A stretch of 64,000 nt of DNA from Sphingomonas pokkalii (GTDB taxonomy: Bacteria; Pseudomonadota; Alphaproteobacteria; Sphingomonadales; Sphingomonadaceae): assembly GCF_003096275.1 (NCBI RefSeq), contig NZ_QENQ01000001.1, positions 2,957,565 to 3,021,564 on the forward strand. Reading direction: 5' to 3'. Numbering within the stretch: the stretch's first letter is position 1; each line of letters opens with the position of its first letter. The position numbers were made by a program, and so were the translations under genes. This document shows positions 52,092 through 58,314 of the stretch, piece by piece. The notes under the pieces were generated by a model. The model ran no database searches, was not told the origin of the DNA, and worked only from the letters and a program-made list of their open reading frames with translations.

Positions 52092-53423
52092 TCAGGGCGC
52101 GGGCGAAACGGCGATGCCGGCTTCGATGAAGCTGCGCAGCTTGTTGCGCATCGTACGCACCGAAATGCCCAGAATGTTCGAGGCCGAGGTGCGATTGCCG
52201 TGGCAGCGCTCCAGCGTCTGCAGGATCAGTTCGCGCTCCACCTCTTCAACGGTGCGCCCGACCAGGCTGTTGATGTCGAGCGCGCTGTTGTCGGTCGTCA
52301 GCTCGACCAGCGGCGTGCCATCCGCGCTGACGAGATCGCCCGGCTGGATCGCGGCGGCACGGCCGAGCAGGATCGCGCGGTGCACGGTTTCGTCCAGCTC
52401 GCGGATGTTGCCGGGCCAGGAGTGGCGCTGGATCAGGGCCATCGCCTCGTCGGTAAAGGCGCGCGGGGGTACGCCATCGGCTTCGGCATGGCGCTTGGCG
52501 AAATAGCGGGCGAGCGCGATGATATCGTCGCCGCGCTCGCGCAGCGGCGGCACCTCGATGCGCACCAGCCCCAGGCGCACCAGCAGATCCGCGCGAAACG
52601 CACCGGCATGCACCAGCGCATCGAGATCGATGCTCGTGGTCGCGATCAGCCGCGCGTGGAAGGGAACGACCTCGTCCCCGGCCAGCCGACGAAACTGCTG
52701 CTTCTGCAGTACCTCGTGCAGCTTGGCCTGCAGCGCGGGCGAGAGTGCGCCGACTTCGCGGAGCAGGATCGTGCCGTGTCCGGCCTTTTCCAGCCGGCCG
52801 ATACGGCGGGCGACCGCGCCGGGAAAGGCGCCGGCTTCATGCCCGAACAGTTCGGATTCGAGCACGTCGGGAGCAACGCCGGCGCATTCGGCGACCAGCA
52901 TCGGCTGTACCCGGCCCGAGGCATCATGGACTGCGCGGGCGGTGACTTCCTTGCCGCTGCCCTTCTCGCCGGTGATCAGCACCGGCGCACCGCTGGGCGC
53001 TACCGCGGCGGCGAGCGACAGGGCGCGAGCCAGTGCGGGGTGGCCGCCGATCCAGGCCGGCGCCTTGCGCTCGACGACCGAGGCGATCGCCGCGGCGATC
53101 AACTCGCGCTGGGGGGGCAGGGGCACGTAGTCGCGTGCACCGGCGCGGATTGCCGCGACGGCGCGTTCGGCCGGGGCATCGATGCCGCAGGCGAGCACCG
53201 CAATGGTGAAGCGCTCGGCACGGATGCTCTGCATGAACCCGGTGATGTCCGCCTCCACATCGATCATGACGAGGTCCGCGCCGCCCTGGCGGAGTTCGAT
53301 CAGGCCGTCCTGCGGGGTATCGGCCATCGCCACTTCGGCACCGGCGCTGCGCGCCAGTTCGGCGGCAAGGCGGAACTCGCTACCGGGTGCACCGATCAGC
53401 AGCATTCGGATCGCGGATGCCAT
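52092..53423 (-). CDS. flbD: FlbD-family flagellar regulator with degenerate ATPase motifs
   Basis: A 443-residue protein with an N-terminal receiver-like domain (1-115), a central AAA+ domain (125-360) and a C-terminal Fis-type HTH (400-440, CHGNRTSASNILGISVRTMR). It matches Caulobacter FlbD along its length, as I recall it. The receiver keeps one Asp (D55) but lacks the acidic pair and the Lys. Walker A is GEKGSGKE (152-159). The sigma-54 contact motif is GAFPGA, not GAFTGA (198-203). Walker B is ILLREV, with Arg 222 in place of Asp. It lies between fliN and flhA, as in Caulobacter. ATP use and sigma-54 contact are doubtful. Confidence 0.92.
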   Translation of the reverse strand: MASAIRMLLIGAPGSEFRLAAELARSAGAEVAMADTPQDGLIELRQGGADLVMIDVEADITGFMQSIRAERFTIAVLACGIDAPAERAVAAIRAGARDYVPLPPQRELIAAAIASVVERKAPAWIGGHPALARALSLAAAVAPSGAPVLITGEKGSGKEVTARAVHDASGRVQPMLVAECAGVAPDVLESELFGHEAGAFPGAVARRIGRLEKAGHGTILLREVGALSPALQAKLHEVLQKQQFRRLAGDEVVPFHARLIATTSIDLDALVHAGAFRADLLVRLGLVRIEVPPLRERGDDIIALARYFAKRHAEADGVPPRAFTDEAMALIQRHSWPGNIRELDETVHRAILLGRAAAIQPGDLVSADGTPLVELTTDNSALDINSLVGRTVEEVERELILQTLERCHGNRTSASNILGISVRTMRNKLRSFIEAGIAVSPAP

Positions 53424-53776
53424 CAGCGATCCGCCCGTACGATTTCGGTGAGCGTCACGCCCAGCGCGTTATCGATTAGGACTACTTCGCCGCGGGCGAT
53501 AAGGCGATCGTTCACGAAGATGTCCACCGGTTCGCCCACCCGCCTGTCCAGTTCCAGCACGGTGCCGGAGGTGAGGTTGAGCAGATCGCCGATCGGCATG
53601 CGGGCGCGGCCGAGAACGGCCTGCACCTTGACGGGGACGTCGTGTACGGCTTCCAGACCCGTCATGCCGGCGGGTGCTTCCGGGTTTCCGCCCGGCAGCT
53701 CGAAATCCTCGAAGTCGGGCACCTGCTGGGGCTCGTTGCCGTCCGAAGGGATGATGTCGTGGGGATCGATCGTCAT
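53423..53776 (-). CDS. fliN: Flagellar motor switch protein FliN
   Basis: A 117-residue C-ring protein with an acidic N-terminal tail (residues 1-35) and one SPOA domain (VPVKVQAVLGRARMPIGDLL, SGTVLELDRRVGEPVDIFVN, ARGEVVLIDNALGVTLTEIV). It forms the ring base with FliM and docks the export ATPase complex. It starts 10 nt after fliF and overlaps flbD by one base. Confidence 0.95.
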   Translation of the reverse strand: MTIDPHDIIPSDGNEPQQVPDFEDFELPGGNPEAPAGMTGLEAVHDVPVKVQAVLGRARMPIGDLLNLTSGTVLELDRRVGEPVDIFVNDRLIARGEVVLIDNALGVTLTEIVRADR

Positions 53777-53786
53777 CTGATAGTTC

Positions 53787-55406
53787 CTATGCGTTCATCC
53801 ATTGGCGGATCACCGAAGCTGCTTCGGGCGGGCTCGAGGCGATCGTCGATCCGATCCGCTTGAGCGCCGAGAGCTTGATCCGCCCGTCCACCTGGGCGAG
53901 GGCGATTTCCTGATCGAGCAGCGCCGGTTCGGTGGCGCCGATCGCTTCGAGCTGCTGCATCGCTTCCGGATCGCCATCCGCCGCGCGCTCGGTAAGCAGG
54001 CGGACTTCCTCGGCATGTTGCTGCGCTTCGAGCTGAGTCACCTCCGGCTCGATCGGCAGGGGCTCCGGCTTCGGCTTCAGCATGCGCAGGACGAGCAGGC
54101 CGACGCCGGCGATCAGGGCAAGCTGCAGGAAGGTCCAGATCCGGTCGACCGGCAGCTTCGAGAAGAAGCCGGCCTTGTCTTCCTCCACCGGGACGGCGGA
54201 GAAGGGCATGCTTTCGACGACGACGCTGTCGCCGCGCTGGGTGTCGATGCCGGCGGCGTTTTCCACCAGCCGCTGCAGGCGCTGGATCTGCTCGGTCGGC
54301 AGCCCCTTCGGCCCGCCATCGACCATCACCGCCACCGTGAGGCGGGTGACCTTGCCCGGCGCACGGACGGTGACCGTGCGGGTCGAGCTGTTCGAATAGG
54401 TGGTGTCTTCCGACGTCTGGTTGCTGGCCGATTGGCGCGAGCTGCCCGGCGCGCCCGGCGCGGCCTTGGCATCGGGCAACTGGTTGGCGACCGATGCGGT
54501 CTGGGGACCGGCGTCGCTTTCCTTGTTCTGGTCACCGGTCTCGACGCTCACCTGGCGGGCGACGACCTGCTTGTCCGGATCATAGACGTTCGATTCCTCG
54601 CGCGTCTGGTCGCGATCGATCTGCGCCGACACTTCCGCGCGCACCTTGCCTTCGCCGACGATCGGCTGGAGCAGCGCTTCGATTTCGGCGCGAAGCTTGG
54701 CTTCCACCGCCTGCTGACGCTCGTCGGCATCGCCGGCTCCGGCCGTATCGGGATCGCCTGCCCGCGCCAGCAGTGCGCCGGTCTGGTCGACCACCGAAAT
54801 CGAATCGGGCGACAGTTCGGGCACCGAGGAGGAGACGAGATAGCGGATCGCGGCGATCGATTCCGAGCCAAGATGGCTCTTGGTCTTCACCGTCACGGCT
54901 GCCGTTGCCTTGCGGCTTTCGTTGGCGAACATCGCGCGCTCGGGCATCACGATATGGACGCGGGCGGCGGTAACGTTCTGAATCGTCTGGATGGATTTGG
55001 AAAGCTCGCCTTCGATGGCGCGCGTCTCGTTCATCTTGGCGCGGCTGGCGGAAACGCCGAAGGGCTGTTCCTCGTCCAGCACCTCATAGCCGATCTTGCC
55101 GCCCAGCTTCTCGCCGGCCATGCTCATGCGCAGTTCGGCGAGCTTTTCCTCCGGCGCCATGATCGCGGTGCCATCGGCGGAGAGGGTATAGGGCACGTTC
55201 TGCGCCTTCAGCTTCTCCGTGATGGTGGAAGCCGCGGCGGGATCGAGATCGGTATAGAGATAGCCCATGTTGGACTTGGAGCTGGTCATCGCGACGATGG
55301 TCAGCGCCGCCATCAGGGCGATCGCCACGCCTCCCATCAGCATGAGCCGCTTGGAGCCCAACTGAGCTACCAGATTCTTGATCGCTTCCAAAGCCGCCCC
55401 ATGCAC
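53787..55406 (-). CDS. fliF: Flagellar MS-ring protein FliF
   Basis: A 539-residue ring protein. The first membrane helix is near residues 22-42 (MLMGGVAIALMAALTIVAM). The YscJ-like ring-building domain (YTDLDPAAASTITEKLKAQN, RARIEGEL-type segment, VTAARVHIVMPERAMF) follows. The second helix is near residue 430, and the C-terminal FliG-binding tail ends IRQWMNA. The GTG at 55406 lacks a clear ribosome site, so the exact start is uncertain. It heads fliF-fliN-flbD-flhA. fliG and fliH are not after it but upstream, past another gene. Confidence 0.94.
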   Translation of the reverse strand: MHGAALEAIKNLVAQLGSKRLMLMGGVAIALMAALTIVAMTSSKSNMGYLYTDLDPAAASTITEKLKAQNVPYTLSADGTAIMAPEEKLAELRMSMAGEKLGGKIGYEVLDEEQPFGVSASRAKMNETRAIEGELSKSIQTIQNVTAARVHIVMPERAMFANESRKATAAVTVKTKSHLGSESIAAIRYLVSSSVPELSPDSISVVDQTGALLARAGDPDTAGAGDADERQQAVEAKLRAEIEALLQPIVGEGKVRAEVSAQIDRDQTREESNVYDPDKQVVARQVSVETGDQNKESDAGPQTASVANQLPDAKAAPGAPGSSRQSASNQTSEDTTYSNSSTRTVTVRAPGKVTRLTVAVMVDGGPKGLPTEQIQRLQRLVENAAGIDTQRGDSVVVESMPFSAVPVEEDKAGFFSKLPVDRIWTFLQLALIAGVGLLVLRMLKPKPEPLPIEPEVTQLEAQQHAEEVRLLTERAADGDPEAMQQLEAIGATEPALLDQEIALAQVDGRIKLSALKRIGSTIASSPPEAASVIRQWMNA

Positions 55407-55442
55407 TAGCTACGGGGCGCGGAATGCCCCTGGTCTTCTCTA

Positions 55443-55476
55443 GTTATAGGAAGGCCAGGCGCGGCAGTTTCTGCCG
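55443..55476 (-). promoter_or_regulatory. fliF: fliF promoter with ftr-like palindrome
   Basis: TATAAC at 55448-55443 (minus) serves as -10. A perfect palindrome CGGCA-GTTTC-TGCCG (55462-55476) is centred 21 bp upstream, covering the -35 position. On the minus strand its core GGCAGAAACTGCC differs by one base from the fliL site. No sigma-54 elements. Confidence 0.55.
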
Positions 55477-55509
55477 GGTGGGAATTTTTTGCCTAGCGCG
55501 GCGGCGCCA

Positions 55510-56406
55510 TCAGCCGCAGGCCCAATCGAACTGCAGGTCGCGAAGGTCGAGCTGCGCGTTGCCGCCCCCGAAATTATAGCCGCCCAGCATCTCTTCGAAC
55601 TCGATATAGAAGGGGCTGAACGCGGGCACCGCCTGGCATGGCCGCATCGTGCCGCCCAGATGGTTATAGCCATGGTCCTTCAGCCACGGCTGTTCGTGCC
55701 ATTCGCCGTCCTCCGCCGTGTAATAGGGCGAGCGATAGCCGTTCGCGGCATCGGCATTGTCCCAGGTTTCCTGCGGCGCGATCCCGGCATTGGGATCCTC
55801 GGCACGCGGCAGAAGGCGGAGCGGGCGGTGGATGGACCAGGGATCGGGCGTATCCGCAAAGGGGGATTGCCCGCTGAACGTCTCGAATGCCGGCGCCGAA
55901 CCTGCCGAAATCCAGTCGGGAGGCGGTGCATCATGGCGCTCGGGCGGCAGCACCGGCGCCGGCGGACGGCAGAGCGGCCCGTCGAACTCCGCCCGGGTGA
56001 GCAGCACGGCCGCATAGGAATAGTCGAGAATGTCTTTCATCCGGTGGAGCCGCGGATGGGCTTGGCGCGCGCGCTCCCACCAACGTGCCAGATCGGGATC
56101 CTGCGGCCGATCGCTGCCGGGGGCCTCCACAATCTCGGCGACGGCATCGTTCCAGGTGCGGGCGCCGCCGTCATTCCCATCGGCAGGCGTGGCGAAGAAG
56201 GCGATGGCGACGATATCGGGGCCATGCACCCGATAGTCTTCGGGAAGCAGCAGCGTGAAGCCGTGGACCAGCGGATGGCCGGTGACCGGATCGAGCGGCC
56301 ATTGTTCGGGCGCGATGCCGGGCGGCAAGCCGAAGCACCAGCCATGCTCGCCGCGATCCGGATTGCCGGTTCGCCAGGAACCGATATCGATATCATAAGC
56401 CTGCAT
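55510..56406 (-). CDS. DUF1963-like (YwqG-like) protein inside the flagellar cluster
   Basis: A 298-residue soluble protein. The C-terminal part (KDHGYNHLGGTMRPCQAVP, FYIEFEEMLGGYNFGGGNAQ, LDLRDLQFDWACG) resembles the DUF1963 pattern of a GG-P/Q segment followed by a closing strand and a final D-x-C. The N-terminal part is Trp/Pro-rich and I do not recognise it. The start is the ATG at 56406 (MQAYDIDIG). It separates fliH from fliF and has no known link to motility. Confidence 0.6.
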   Translation of the reverse strand: MQAYDIDIGSWRTGNPDRGEHGWCFGLPPGIAPEQWPLDPVTGHPLVHGFTLLLPEDYRVHGPDIVAIAFFATPADGNDGGARTWNDAVAEIVEAPGSDRPQDPDLARWWERARQAHPRLHRMKDILDYSYAAVLLTRAEFDGPLCRPPAPVLPPERHDAPPPDWISAGSAPAFETFSGQSPFADTPDPWSIHRPLRLLPRAEDPNAGIAPQETWDNADAANGYRSPYYTAEDGEWHEQPWLKDHGYNHLGGTMRPCQAVPAFSPFYIEFEEMLGGYNFGGGNAQLDLRDLQFDWACG

Positions 56407-56531
56407 GGTTACGCGCACCTCCGATCGCGCCTGGCCTATGCAGGCGGGGAGGGGCCGTCATCCCCTGCAGGCGGGGCGGCGGGACGAACGGTGCTCCGCG
56501 GCGGACGCGCCGTCCGTTCGCGCTCCCGGGA

Positions 56532-57179
56532 TCAATGCAGCAACAGGCTTTCCAGCTCGGCCGCGATGGCGTCGCGACGCGCCTGCGCGCTGAGGGCGAG
56601 GCCGCCTTCATCCCAGTTGATCAGCGCATCGCCCATCGCCAGCGTGGCATCCGGCGCGACGCTGAGGTTCAGGCGGCGGCGGTCCTTGGACTGGCGGTCG
56701 GCGATCTTTGCTTCGATATCGTCGACAAGATCGGGATGGACGCGGACCTGCAATTCGGTGCCGCGCGCCACCTGGCCGAGCACCCGGCCGATCGCCGCGT
56801 CCACGGCATCGCCCGGCGCGCGTTCGATCGCGCGCGCCGCGATATGATCGGCGGCCGCAAGCGCGACTTCGGTCGCCTCGCTCGTCACGCGGTCGGTGAT
56901 CTCGGTGAACTGGGCATCGATCACCTCGATGCCGGCGTGCAGGGCATCGACGGCGTTCAGCAGCGCGACTTCGCGCTCGCTGCGCGCCTGGGCCAGGCCT
57001 GCCTCGAACCCTTCGGCGCGGGCGCGGGCGATCACCGCTTCCTGATCCGATTTCAGCAGCGCGATTTCGGCGCGCAGCGCGGCGAGTTCGATCAGCGCGT
57101 CTTCGTCGACCAGCTTCTTTTCCGGCACCGGCGCGGAAAAGACCCGATCGAAGGCGAAACGTTCGACATGGATGCTCAT
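56532..57179 (-). CDS. fliH: Flagellar assembly protein FliH
   Basis: A 215-residue export-ATPase regulator. A helical coiled-coil part (LIELAALRAEIALLKSDQEA, EGFEAGLAQARSEREVALL, with spaced Gly/Ala) is followed by the V-ATPase-subunit-E-like end (GQVARGTELQVRVHPDLVDD, DALINWDEGGLALSAQARR). It begins 13 nt after fliG. In Caulobacter this gene was called flbE. Confidence 0.9.
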   Translation of the reverse strand: MSIHVERFAFDRVFSAPVPEKKLVDEDALIELAALRAEIALLKSDQEAVIARARAEGFEAGLAQARSEREVALLNAVDALHAGIEVIDAQFTEITDRVTSEATEVALAAADHIAARAIERAPGDAVDAAIGRVLGQVARGTELQVRVHPDLVDDIEAKIADRQSKDRRRLNLSVAPDATLAMGDALINWDEGGLALSAQARRDAIAAELESLLLH

Positions 57180-57192
57180 GCGGCCATGGTCC

Positions 57193-58233
57193 TCAGATAA
57201 TCATTGCGTCGTCGGATTTCGGATCGACCAGCAGGATCTCGCCGCGATCGGCGAGGTCCTTGGCCAGGCGGACGAGGCTCGACTGCGCCTCTTCGCAATC
57301 GCGGGCGCGCACCGGCCCCATCGAGGCCATGTCTTCGCGCATCAGCTTGGCGGCGCGCTCGGTCATCGCATTGAAGAACATCTGCTTCAGCTGATCCGGG
57401 GCGCCCTTCAGCGCCAGCGCCATTTCGCGCTTGTCGGCATTGCGGACGATCGAGGCGATCGCCGGCGGCAACAGATTGGCGAGATCCTCGAAGGTGAACA
57501 TGAGGGCGCGGATGCGCTCGGCGCTTTCCGGCGCCTTGGCATCGAGCGCGGTGAGCATCGCTTCCTCGGTCGAGCGATCGAGCGAGTTGAACAGTTCCGC
57601 CATGCTTTCGTGCGGATCGCGCTTCTGCGAGCGGGACAGGTTGGTCATGAACTCGGTCTTCAACGTCTGTTCGACCTGATTGATGACTTCCTTCTGCACC
57701 GTGTCCATCCGGAGCATACGCATGATGACGTCCACCGCAAATTCGCGCGGCAGTTCCGCGAGCACGCGGGCGGCGTGATCGGGGCGCAGCTTGGAGAGGA
57801 TGACCGCGACGGTCTGCGGATATTCCTGCTTCAGCGCGCCGGCCAGCACGGTTTCGGAGACGTTGGACAGCTTGTCCCACATCGTCCGGCCGGAGGGACC
57901 GCGGATATCCTCCATGATCTCCTTCACCTTTTCGCCCGGCAGGATGCCGGCGAGCAGGCGTTCGGTGGTTTCGTAGCTGCCGTGGAGCGAGGCCATGCTC
58001 GCCACTTCGCCGGTGAACTGGACGAGCAGATATTCCACGACGGTGCTGGGGATGCGGCCCAGCCCGGCGATGGTGGAGGAAAGTTCCTTGATTTCGTCGG
58101 TGGAAAGCTGATCCCAGATCGGCGCGCCATGCTCGCGGCCGAGCGCGAGCATCAGCGCGGCAGCACGCTGCGGCCCCGAATATTTCTTCAGCTCGGGCGG
58201 TTCGCCCACGGTGGCGAGAGAAGCCATGTTCAT
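57193..58233 (-). CDS. fliG: Flagellar motor switch protein FliG
   Basis: A 346-residue rotor protein. The N-terminal FliF-binding domain (YSGPQRAAALMLALGREHGA), the middle domain (EYPQTVAVILSKLRPDHAAR, VLAELP) and the C-terminal torque domain (LMFTFEDLANLLPPAIASIV, AKLMREDMASMGPVRARDCE) with its charged ridge are all present. It is first gene of fliG-fliH and divergent from the FlaEY-like gene. Confidence 0.96.
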   Translation of the reverse strand: MNMASLATVGEPPELKKYSGPQRAAALMLALGREHGAPIWDQLSTDEIKELSSTIAGLGRIPSTVVEYLLVQFTGEVASMASLHGSYETTERLLAGILPGEKVKEIMEDIRGPSGRTMWDKLSNVSETVLAGALKQEYPQTVAVILSKLRPDHAARVLAELPREFAVDVIMRMLRMDTVQKEVINQVEQTLKTEFMTNLSRSQKRDPHESMAELFNSLDRSTEEAMLTALDAKAPESAERIRALMFTFEDLANLLPPAIASIVRNADKREMALALKGAPDQLKQMFFNAMTERAAKLMREDMASMGPVRARDCEEAQSSLVRLAKDLADRGEILLVDPKSDDAMII

Positions 58234-58278
58234 CCCTGCAGAAAATGGACCGTGCGCCGCCGCAGGGCCGCGCTTTCC

Positions 58279-58290
58279 TCTATTATAGAC
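58279..58290. promoter_or_regulatory. Divergent fliG / FlaEY-like promoter with symmetric -10
   Basis: CTATTATAG (58280-58288) reads TATAAT on the minus strand (58287-58282), 49 nt before the fliG ATG. The surrounding CCTCTATTATAG (58277-58288) is identical to the sequence between fliL and flgF. No GGCA-N5-TGCC palindrome lies here. Confidence 0.45.
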
Positions 58291-58314
58291 TTGTTAGGGG
58301 AAGGAACGGGTCGG

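Noticed and set aside
27677..58314. Sigma-54 promoters (TGGCAC-N5-TTGC) for flagellar operons
   Set aside because: None was recognised by eye in the main inter-operon gaps; a matrix scan was not possible here.
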